Positions 1-5,403 of a stretch of 8,543 bases of DNA are shown in pieces. The DNA comes from Chroococcidiopsidaceae cyanobacterium CP_BM_RX_35 (GTDB lineage: Bacteria > Cyanobacteriota > Cyanobacteriia > Cyanobacteriales > Chroococcidiopsidaceae), in assembly GCA_019242465.1 (NCBI GenBank), contig JAFAVL010000608.1, positions 1 to 8,543 of the forward strand. The letters are read 5' to 3'. How positions within the stretch are numbered: position 1 is the stretch's first letter; each line of letters begins with the position of its first letter. The notes beneath the pieces were generated by a model. That model made no database searches. It saw nothing but the letters and a program-made list of their open reading frames with translations, and was not told the DNA's origin. The position numbers and the translations under genes are program-made.

Positions 1-322
1 AATAGATCAACCCAGCCAAGCTCCGTACAGTGTAAGCACCGCGACTAAAGCCAAACAGGTAAATTTCGTCTCCTGCTACGTAGTTGAGGGACAAAAAGCG
101 ATAGGCATCCTGAATAACTTTATCAATCCCCCAGCCAAAAACTCCGCCTGTAATCTTATCAAACTCATCCCCTGTGCCAACTCCCTGGTCATAAAACACA
201 GTCTGGAGGATGTTATTGGTGGTAATAGGTTTGACTGCTTGAGCAATTTTGACAACGTTGGTTGGATAGGGACTATTGAGAGCTTGCCAAGTGCCATCAC
301 AACAGACCACCAGACGCTTCAT
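1..322 (-). CDS. DUF2235 (Tle1-like alpha/beta hydrolase) protein, N-terminal part, cut by window edge
   Basis: Reading the minus strand from the ATG at 322 gives 107 codons that stay open to base 2, so the gene continues beyond the left edge. The start MKRLVVCCDGTW is the typical N-terminus of the DUF2235 family (T6SS phospholipase effector Tle1-like catalytic domain), with the early Asp in CDGTW. A nucleophile elbow GFSRG (GxSxG) lies at residues 91-95, making Ser93 the likely catalytic serine; the rest of the triad lies outside the window. Family members are alpha/beta-hydrolase-fold enzymes. The characterised Tle1 effectors are phospholipases, but free-standing cyanobacterial members have no established substrate, so lipase activity here is an inference. 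GAGAGG at 334-339 (minus strand) serves as ribosome binding site, 11 bases from the ATG. A shorter open frame at 76-300 on the same strand is out of frame with this one and spurious. Confidence 0.82.
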   Translation of the reverse strand, partial: MKRLVVCCDGTWQALNSPYPTNVVKIAQAVKPITTNNILQTVFYDQGVGTGDEFDKITGGVFGWGIDKVIQDAYRFLSLNYVAGDEIYLFGFSRGAYTVRSLAGLIY

Positions 323-388
323 CGGTTTGATTTCCTCTCAATTTAGATAGGTATTGAGTGACATGTTGGGATAGTTTTAGATATTACG

Positions 389-417
389 ATTATACCCCTA
401 GTCTTATTGTTAGACAA
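389..417 (-). promoter_or_regulatory. sigma70-type promoter of the DUF2235 gene
   Basis: On the minus strand a perfect -10 hexamer TATAAT (394 down to 389) stands 17 bases downstream of TTGTCT (417 down to 412), a four-of-six match to TTGACA. Transcription would begin near 382 and leave an untranslated leader of about 60 bases before the ATG at 322. Position, spacing and orientation fit the DUF2235 gene. The adjacent GTA-N8-TAC box (424-437) lies just upstream of this -35 element, so the same regulator could influence both divergent genes. Confidence 0.6.
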
Positions 418-423
418 GATTCA

Positions 424-465
424 GTATCAACAAATACAAAAAACGCCTCGATCAGCTCTTAAGCT
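424..465 (+). promoter_or_regulatory. NtcA-activated (class II) promoter of the flavin oxidoreductase gene
   Basis: GTATCAACAAATAC at 424-437 matches exactly the NtcA consensus GTA-N8-TAC. Exactly 22 bases downstream is TAAGCT (460-465), which fits the TAN3T -10 element. This GTA-N8-TAC-N22/23-TAN3T layout is the canonical architecture of cyanobacterial promoters activated by NtcA, the global nitrogen regulator, in which the box replaces the -35 element. Transcription would start near 472, upstream of both candidate start codons (489 and 504). A bare box is expected by chance about once per 4 kb, but box plus spaced -10 in a 180-base intergenic region, in the right orientation, is much less likely to be accidental. 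Binding is predicted, not shown. Confidence 0.68.
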
Positions 466-503
466 TGCAACACATTCTGAGTCATTAAGTGAGCAATTGG
501 CTG

Positions 504-1793
504 ATGAAAAAGCACTACTCTGTTGCCATTATAGGAGGTGGTCAAGCTGGTCTGTCCATGAGCTACTGCTTAAAGGAGAGAGGTTTCGACCATATCGTCT
601 TTGAAAAAAATCGGGTGGGATATTCATGGCGCTCAAAACGTTGGGATTCCTTTTGTTTAGTGACGCCAAATTGGCAATGTAGGCTTCCTGGGTATCACTA
701 CTCAGGGAAATATCCTCACGGTTTTATGCAAAAGGATGAGATCGTCAAATACCTTGAGGACTACGCTGCATCGTTTAACCCTCCCATAAAAGAAGGTGTT
801 GCAGTGTTGAGAGTTCAAAAGAACGGTTCTCAGAATGTCTTTGAATTAACGACTTCTATTGGAGATTATACGGCAGATCAAGTAGTGATTGCTTCAGGTA
901 ACTACCATATTCCCAAGGTGCCAAAAATGGCTGAGCGGCTGCCCAAAAATATTTTGCAGTTACATTCATCTGAATACAAAAACCCACAGCTATTACCTGA
1001 TAAGGACGTGTTAGTTGTGGGGACAGGACAGTCAGGTTGTCAAATCGCTGAGGATTTACACATTGCAGGGAAAAAAGTCCATTTGTGCGTGGGGAGTGCC
1101 CCTCGATCTCCGCGAATGTATCGAGGGAAAGATGTCGTTGCTTGGTTAGATCAAATGGGATACTACGATTTACCAATTGACGAACATCCACAAAAAGAGA
1201 AAGTCAGGGTATCTGCCAATCACTATGTTACTGGTCGTGATGGTGGGCGAGAGATTGACTTACGACGATTCGCTTTAGAGGGCATGCAACTATACGGAGC
1301 GTTGAAAAATATTTCCCTCAGTGGCAATCTCGAATTTCGGAACAATCTGAAGCAAAATTTGGATCAAGCAGATGCGGTTGCTGAAAGTATCAAGAAAACC
1401 ATTGATGGATTTATTGAGAAGCAGCAAATATCAGCACCGACAGAACCTCCTTACAAACCCATTTGGGAGCCAGAGGAAGAGGTTCTAACGCTGAATTATG
1501 AACAGGCTGATATAGGAGCTGTTGTTTGGTGTACTGGGTATCAGTCTGATTTTAGCTGGATAGAGGTTCCGGTATTTGATGGAAAGGGCTATCCCGGTCA
1601 CAAACGGGGTGTAACAGATGTAAGTGGCTTGTACTTCTTGGGATTGCCCTGGCTATATACCTGGGGCTCAGGAAGGTTTTCGGGGATAGCTCAAGACGCT
1701 AGTTACTTGGCTAATTGCATTGTGGCGAGAAAGAAGGTATTTCATCCAAATACGTCATCGAACACTGTAAATGCAGTTGCACTTGGTTTGTAG
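504..1793 (+). CDS. flavin-dependent oxidoreductase, MSMEG_0569/NitH-like family
   Basis: This encodes a 429-residue flavoprotein with two dinucleotide-binding folds, as in flavin-containing monooxygenases. An N-terminal FAD motif GGGQAG is at residues 11-16, followed by the acidic ribose-binding residue in FEK. A second motif, GTGQSG at 173-178, probably binds NAD(P)H. A late WCTGY segment (342-346) is the usual ATG-like motif of this class. The stretch WDSFCLVTPNWQC near residues 47-59 recalls the MSMEG_0569 family (TIGR04046; NitH of the Nit1C nitrilase cluster). This assignment is from memory of the family, not a search. The substrate is unknown; Nit1C has been linked to cyanide assimilation and nitrogen-starvation responses. 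The other cluster members (nitrilase, radical SAM, GNAT, AIR-synthase-like, Sll0783-like) are absent here. ATG 504 is preferred because it places the FAD motif at the usual distance from the N-terminus. GTG 489 (434 aa) is the alternative; neither has a strong Shine-Dalgarno sequence. An NtcA promoter precedes it. Confidence 0.85.
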   Translation: MKKHYSVAIIGGGQAGLSMSYCLKERGFDHIVFEKNRVGYSWRSKRWDSFCLVTPNWQCRLPGYHYSGKYPHGFMQKDEIVKYLEDYAASFNPPIKEGVAVLRVQKNGSQNVFELTTSIGDYTADQVVIASGNYHIPKVPKMAERLPKNILQLHSSEYKNPQLLPDKDVLVVGTGQSGCQIAEDLHIAGKKVHLCVGSAPRSPRMYRGKDVVAWLDQMGYYDLPIDEHPQKEKVRVSANHYVTGRDGGREIDLRRFALEGMQLYGALKNISLSGNLEFRNNLKQNLDQADAVAESIKKTIDGFIEKQQISAPTEPPYKPIWEPEEEVLTLNYEQADIGAVVWCTGYQSDFSWIEVPVFDGKGYPGHKRGVTDVSGLYFLGLPWLYTWGSGRFSGIAQDASYLANCIVARKKVFHPNTSSNTVNAVALGL

Positions 1794-1800
1794 CAGCGCT

Positions 1801-1830
1801 CGACAACCTATCGATTAGATAGGCTTGTCG
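1801..1830. terminator. hairpin between convergent genes, possible bidirectional terminator
   Basis: CGACAA-CCTATC (1801-1812) pairs with GATAGG-C-TTGTCG (1818-1830), giving 12 base pairs with a one-base bulge and a five-base loop. It begins seven bases after the stop of the oxidoreductase gene and abuts the stop of the convergent HAD gene. There is no real T-run on either side (TTAAAA follows on the plus strand), so it may act as a weak or RNA-stabilising terminator for both genes rather than a classical intrinsic one. Confidence 0.5.
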
Positions 1831-2640
1831 TTAAAACTGGGATAAGATTAATTTCTGAATCTGCGCGGGATTGAGCTGTTCTACATGACTAAAAATAGCA
1901 GCTGCGCCACTTGCTTTTAGAGTTTCAGCATAGGCATCACGACGCGCCGGAGTTTCCTGTACGTGAGGAGGCAAAATCCCTACTCCAATCCAGTAACGCT
2001 TGGGGTTAAGCGATCGCGCCCTTTGCACAGTATACATATCAGCTACCGTATCCCCAGCATATAGAACTGGAGTAGAGGAATCAACTCCTTTGTGCTGTTC
2101 TATCTGTTGAACTGTTGCTAACAAACCAGTTGGATCTGGCTTTCCTGGCGCATCCTCCATTGCGACTAGGATGGGTGAGTGTAAACCGAGACGGGTTGTG
2201 AGAACGTAAGTGGCGGAAGCGCGAGTGGCACCACTGAAGAATCCCCAGTAATTTCCTGCTGCACTAAGCTGTTGCAGATAGCTAGGGTGCAATAGTAATG
2301 GTTCATTGCAAATATAGCCTGTCCAGTGGTTAGGTTCAGGTCCTCGATACCGGGACTGAAAAAAGGCGACGAGGGCTTGGTAGTCTAGCTGTAGGTGTGA
2401 TCGCGGCTGTCCTTTAGTCTCAAAGTAACGGAAAACTAGCTCCTGGGAGCCTTCCCAATCGTTATTCCATAGACCTTCCAACTTCAAATCATCGATATCT
2501 ACAGAAGTTGGGCGATAGGCTCCAGCGGTGAAATGCTCAACCGTATCAGCTAGTGCCCGTCGATAGGAGCCCCCAACATCGCGAACGACACCGTCAATAT
2601 CGAATACTACTATGGCTGAGACGAATTGTTGATCATGCAT
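1831..2640 (-). CDS. HAD-IA family hydrolase (TIGR01548-like)
   Basis: A 269-residue soluble hydrolase of the haloacid dehalogenase superfamily. All four HAD motifs are present. Motif I is FDIDGVVRD with nucleophile Asp14 and acid/base Asp16. Motif II is FFSGATR with Ser136. Motif III is GKPDP with Lys167. Motif IV is GDTVADM with Asp197 and Asp201, which coordinate Mg2+. The insert between motifs I and II (about 120 residues) is long enough for an alpha-helical subfamily I cap. The VVFDIDGVVRDVGGSYRRA opening resembles the TIGR01548 subfamily common in cyanobacteria. Most likely it is a phosphatase or related phosphotransferase with unknown substrate. ATG 2640 is chosen because TAGGA (2653 to 2649) lies eight bases upstream of it. 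The frame can be extended to ATG 2646 or TTG 2670 (279 aa), but ATG 2646 would sit too close to that site. It is divergent from the zinc-ribbon gene and convergent with the oxidoreductase. Confidence 0.87.
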   Translation of the reverse strand: MHDQQFVSAIVVFDIDGVVRDVGGSYRRALADTVEHFTAGAYRPTSVDIDDLKLEGLWNNDWEGSQELVFRYFETKGQPRSHLQLDYQALVAFFQSRYRGPEPNHWTGYICNEPLLLHPSYLQQLSAAGNYWGFFSGATRASATYVLTTRLGLHSPILVAMEDAPGKPDPTGLLATVQQIEQHKGVDSSTPVLYAGDTVADMYTVQRARSLNPKRYWIGVGILPPHVQETPARRDAYAETLKASGAAAIFSHVEQLNPAQIQKLILSQF

Positions 2641-2818
2641 GCACATTATCCTACAGGAAAGCAGTTGCAATCTAAGGATGTATTTGGTGACTCAGACCTA
2701 CCTGCTAAGGTAAGAAAGGTTGGCATCCTCCCTAACCCGTTTGCTGAGGGTAGGTTACAAGCGCGATTACGATAACCTAGAGAAATGATAAGCCGTAGGA
2801 CTCAAGGGTTCGCGCCAT

Positions 2819-2899
2819 GTGTTTGCTCCGGCACGGCGGATAAAGGGGTCGGTGCGACCGACCCCAACCGCCTCGACTCAAGAGCGCAAGCTCAAACAC
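2819..2899. repeat. nested inverted-repeat element, possible structured RNA or dispersed palindrome
   Basis: Three nested or adjacent pairings can be drawn. The inner one is a perfect 9-bp stem, GGGGTCGGT (2845-2853) with ACCGACCCC (2857-2865), closed by a GCG triloop. It is continued by GGCGG (2835-2839) with CCGCC (2868-2872) across a small asymmetric internal loop. An outer 7-bp pair is GTGTTTG (2819-2825) with CAAACAC (2893-2899). Between the last two lies a second small hairpin, GAGC-GCAA-GCTC (2882-2893), whose loop fits the GNRA tetraloop pattern; its last base competes with the outer stem. The direct repeat GACTCAAG occurs at 2799-2806 and 2875-2882. The element lies between divergently transcribed genes, so it is not an ordinary terminator. 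It is much more G+C-rich and structured than its surroundings. It could be a copy of a dispersed palindromic repeat or a leader structure of the zinc-ribbon operon. Confidence 0.55.
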
Positions 2900-2917
2900 C
2901 CCGTCATAACCTAACTC

Positions 2918-3403
2918 ATGCCCAGTCAGACAAAAAGTGCTACCTGTTTCAACTATCAAGGAGTTTACCCTTGCCCCGTATGTCGTTTGGGACAAATTCA
3001 AGCTTTGCCGTTGATGGAGGCTATGGCTTGTGACTTTTGCCATCACATTTTTACTGTCAACCTCGAAAAACAACAGCTCCAGATGCCTTCTAGGCAACCG
3101 CCTTTAACTTGGCATTGGAATGGCAGGAATTGGACAGGGGCGCAATTAGAGGGTATTGAATTGGGTTGGGCTTATTGGCTAGCAGCGGCAGCGCTTGTTC
3201 TTCTCCCAACAACTTTAATTGGGTTAACAGTCTACGCTTTTCCCCCAACTCCCGATACTCCCTTGTCTTGGGTGCCTACAGTCTGGGTATGGTTTGCCTT
3301 TGTATCTCATCTAGCAATTATTGGATGGCTAGTGATTGAGTTTTATCAATTTCCCATTGGAGCATACTTGAGAGTCATGCGTCGGCGCTTATTAAGACGC
3401 TAA
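2918..3403 (+). CDS. small zinc-ribbon protein with two transmembrane helices, function unknown
   Basis: A 161-residue protein with no function I recognise. Its N-terminal third has two CxxC pairs, CPVC (19-22) and CDFC (38-41), spaced like a four-cysteine zinc ribbon. An aromatic linker follows (WHWNGRNW, about 65-72). Two hydrophobic helices are at about 84-108 and 120-143, separated by a proline-rich turn, with a very basic C-terminus (RVMRRRLLRR). This predicts an inner- or thylakoid-membrane protein with a metal-binding head; the short hairpin between helices puts both ends on the same, probably cytoplasmic, side. The stop is only 17 bases before the ATG of the ABC exporter, so the two are almost surely co-transcribed and may act together. 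ATG 2918 precedes the zinc ribbon closely and has no clear Shine-Dalgarno sequence. The structured element at 2819-2899 ends 18 bases upstream. Longer overlapping frames on either strand here lack recognisable motifs. Confidence 0.75.
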   Translation: MPSQTKSATCFNYQGVYPCPVCRLGQIQALPLMEAMACDFCHHIFTVNLEKQQLQMPSRQPPLTWHWNGRNWTGAQLEGIELGWAYWLAAAALVLLPTTLIGLTVYAFPPTPDTPLSWVPTVWVWFAFVSHLAIIGWLVIEFYQFPIGAYLRVMRRRLLRR

Positions 3404-3405
3404 GT

Positions 3406-3410
3406 AAGGA
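3406..3410 (+). promoter_or_regulatory. ribosome binding site AAGGA of the ABC exporter
   Basis: AAGGA stands ten bases before ATG 3421 and seven before the in-frame TTG 3418. Both spacings are usable, but ATG is the stronger codon, so translation is taken to begin at 3421. The site lies immediately after the stop codon of the zinc-ribbon gene, consistent with one transcript for the two genes. Confidence 0.5.
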
Positions 3411-3420
3411 AAATAAGTTG

Positions 3421-5166
3421 ATGGATCGGTTAAACTTTAGCCTGTTTCAGCAGTTTTGGAAGATTGCCAAGTCCTACTGGTCAGGGGATGAAAAATGGCA
3501 AGCCAGAGGGTTACTGCTGGGGGTTGTGTTGTTTCTGCTAGCATATACGGGGTTAAGTGTCCTCCTCAATAACAAACGAGGGGTGCTGATCTCAGCCCTT
3601 TCCGCCCAGGATGAGCCGCGCTTCTGGCAAACCGTCGTCATTTTCATCGGTGTGCTGGTAGTCTATGCGCCCCTGTTAGCTGGCTATACCTATCTCCGCG
3701 ATCGCCTCAGTTTGCAATGGCGGCAGTGGCTCACTCATCGATTTGTAGACAGCTACTTTCGAGATCGCGCCTACTACAACCTTCAGATCTCAGGGACAGA
3801 AATTGATAACCCAGATCAACGGATTGCGGAAGATGTTCGCAGTTTTACCCAGGGATCTCTCACCTTTTTGTTGGTACTAGTAGAGTCCGTTTTGTCGGTA
3901 GTTGCCTTCAGTAGTGTTCTCTGGGGTATTTCTAAACCCCTGGTGTTTTTCCTGGTGCTGTATGCCCTAATTGGCACCCTTGTCACCACCGTCGTATTTG
4001 GTAAGCCGCTCGTCCGACTTAACTTTGAACAATTAAAGAAGGAAGCCAATCTCCGCTTTAGCTTGGTACGAATCCGCGAGAATGCGGAAGCGGTTGCCTT
4101 TTATCGAGGAGAGGAACGGGAGTCAAATCAGGTTAAACAGCGGTTTCTGGAAGTCTTTGAGAATGTTCAACGACTACTGGTTTGGGAATTGAACTTAAAT
4201 ATTCTGACGAACACTTATGAGTTTATCCCCTTCATCTTGCCTGCTTTAGTGGTCGCACCTGCAATCTTTGCCGGAGAAATGGAGGTTGGTAAGGTTTCTG
4301 AGGCACAGGGCGCTTTTATTCGAGTCTTTTTCTCGCTTAATGTTGTCGTTGCCCGCTTTCAGGCATTGACCACTTTTGGAGCTGGAATTAACCGTCTGTA
4401 CACCTTTGCTGAGTTTTTGGAACAGACAGGAGCAAAACATGTATCTGATGAGCAAAAGCCAAGGATTCAGACGCTCAAAGCCGAACGTTTGGCGGTTGCA
4501 CACCTTAGCCTACAAACTCCCAATTATCAGCGGACTTTAGTGGAAGATTTGTCGCTAGAGTTACCTCCTGGGCAGGGAATTCTAGTGATGGGACCCAGTG
4601 GTTGCGGTAAGAGTTCGCTGCTACGCGCGATCGCTGGGTTATGGAATTCTGGCAAGGGCACGATTGTTCGTCCTGAACCAGACCAGATTCTATTTCTACC
4701 GCAGCGTCCCTACATGGTACTGGGCACCCTCCGCGAGCAACTGCTCTATCCCAACACCCACCTTGAGGTTGAAGATCAACACTTGAAGCAAGTCCTGGAA
4801 CAGGTGAATTTATCGGGTTTGGATGAACGATTTGGTGGCTTTGAGGCAGAACAGGATTGGGCAGATGTCCTATCGTTAGGAGAACAACAAAGGCTTACCT
4901 TCGCTCGGTTACTGTTGAACAAATCAAAATATGCCATCCTGGACGAAGCAACCAGTGCCCTGGATCTAGGCAACGAAGAACAACTATATCAACATCTACA
5001 AGAGCTCGGAACGACCTTTCTCAGCGTAGGTCATCGCTCCACATTAGCAAATTACCATCAGTCTTTGCTGGAACTCTCCCAGGACAAAACCTGGCAAATA
5101 AAACAACCTCTGGCTCTTGTTAAAATGGCTTCTGGCGTGCAGTCCGAAAACAGCGTGATTGTATAG
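3421..5166 (+). CDS. ABC transporter, fused permease/ATPase, SbmA/BacA/YddA-like (ABC_membrane_2)
   Basis: A 581-residue half-transporter with an N-terminal membrane domain (about 1-340) and a C-terminal ATPase domain (about 350-560); it should work as a homodimer in the cytoplasmic membrane. The membrane domain has the features of the ABC_membrane_2 (PF06472) group that includes E. coli YddA, SbmA/BacA and peroxisomal ABCD proteins. Examples are the WRQWLT segment (100-105) and the conserved NPDQRIAEDV loop (130-139). The ATPase has Walker A GPSGCGKSS (391-399), Q-loop Gln428 in LPQRPYM, signature LSLGEQQ (484-490), Walker B AILDE with Asp508 and Glu509, D-loop SALD (512-515) and H-loop His538. 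The non-canonical signature, LSLGEQQ rather than LSGGQ, is usual for this branch. Relatives move B12, peptides, bleomycin-like compounds or acyl-CoA; the substrate here cannot be deduced. It follows the zinc-ribbon membrane protein by 17 bases. Confidence 0.9.
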   Translation: MDRLNFSLFQQFWKIAKSYWSGDEKWQARGLLLGVVLFLLAYTGLSVLLNNKRGVLISALSAQDEPRFWQTVVIFIGVLVVYAPLLAGYTYLRDRLSLQWRQWLTHRFVDSYFRDRAYYNLQISGTEIDNPDQRIAEDVRSFTQGSLTFLLVLVESVLSVVAFSSVLWGISKPLVFFLVLYALIGTLVTTVVFGKPLVRLNFEQLKKEANLRFSLVRIRENAEAVAFYRGEERESNQVKQRFLEVFENVQRLLVWELNLNILTNTYEFIPFILPALVVAPAIFAGEMEVGKVSEAQGAFIRVFFSLNVVVARFQALTTFGAGINRLYTFAEFLEQTGAKHVSDEQKPRIQTLKAERLAVAHLSLQTPNYQRTLVEDLSLELPPGQGILVMGPSGCGKSSLLRAIAGLWNSGKGTIVRPEPDQILFLPQRPYMVLGTLREQLLYPNTHLEVEDQHLKQVLEQVNLSGLDERFGGFEAEQDWADVLSLGEQQRLTFARLLLNKSKYAILDEATSALDLGNEEQLYQHLQELGTTFLSVGHRSTLANYHQSLLELSQDKTWQIKQPLALVKMASGVQSENSVIV

Positions 5167-5263
5167 CTAGCATCAACTAGACCAATGCCTAGTAAGAACC
5201 CTAATTAACCAGTCCCAATAACCGCAATTTTTCGCACAATCACCCCTCCTTCGAATCATCCAA

Positions 5264-5283
5264 TGGGCGCTGGACAACGCCCA
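5264..5283. other. 6-bp hairpin in the aroF upstream region
   Basis: TGGGCG (5264-5269) pairs with CGCCCA (5278-5283) around an eight-base loop. No T-run follows on the plus strand, and it is about 100 bases past the ABC exporter stop, so it is a poor terminator for that gene. It may be a weak terminator, part of a leader RNA structure, or chance. Confidence 0.3.
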
Positions 5284-5292
5284 AACTATAGG

Positions 5293-5306
5293 GTATGGCA
5301 CTATAC
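5293..5306. promoter_or_regulatory. second GTA-N8-TAC (NtcA-like) box, upstream of aroF
   Basis: GTATGGCACTATAC is an exact match to the NtcA consensus. The TAN3T element expected 22-23 bases downstream for class II activation is missing (TGGAGT is found there), so activation in the usual way is unlikely. TATACT (5302-5307) overlaps the box and could itself be a -10 element, in which case a bound regulator would repress. About two such boxes are expected by chance in a window this long, so this match is weak by itself. Confidence 0.3.
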
Positions 5307-5326
5307 TAGATTTTTGCTTTAAGATT

Positions 5327-5345
5327 GGTGGAGTTTTCTACCACC
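5327..5345 (+). promoter_or_regulatory. stem-loop in the aroF leader
   Basis: GGTGGAG (5327-5333) pairs with CT-A-CCACC (5338-5345) around a TTTT loop, with one bulged A: seven base pairs in all. It lies four bases after the stop of a short aromatic-rich frame (5263-5322) and just before the palindrome at 5353-5367. There is no following T-run, so it is not an intrinsic terminator. It could be part of a regulated leader RNA. Confidence 0.3.
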
Positions 5346-5352
5346 TCTAGAA

Positions 5353-5367
5353 TTGACTCAGAGTCAA
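5353..5367. promoter_or_regulatory. operator-like palindrome upstream of aroF
   Basis: TTGACTCAGAGTCAA is a perfect 7-bp inverted repeat around a single central A. The symmetry continues as GAATT on the left and AATTC on the right, with one extra A on the right arm. The one-base centre rules out an RNA hairpin, so the symmetry suggests a dimeric DNA-binding protein. It lies 36 bases before the preferred aroF start. I do not recognise the operator. The TTG at its left end is an in-frame alternative aroF start, considered unlikely. Confidence 0.4.
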
Positions 5368-5403
5368 ATTCCAACAATCCAAATGAATCAAGAACTCTAC
5401 CTT

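Noticed and set aside
856..1191. Minus-strand open frame of 111 codons inside the oxidoreductase gene
   Set aside because: It is fully covered by a well-supported gene on the other strand and shows no motif.
2799..2880. A possible tRNA around GGGTTCGCGCC
   Set aside because: The T-loop-like TTCG has no proper T-stem, and no acceptor stem, anticodon arm or CCA end can be drawn.
2777..3097. Overlapping open frames on both strands (2777-3097 minus, 2785-3033 plus) near the structured element
   Set aside because: Both run through the palindromic element and the start of the zinc-ribbon gene; their translations have low-complexity, non-protein-like composition. The zinc-ribbon frame with paired CxxC motifs is the credible one.
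5353..5381. TTGACT at 5353 as a -35 element
   Set aside because: No -10-like hexamer lies 16-18 bases downstream (AATCCA is found at 17); the palindrome explains the motif better.
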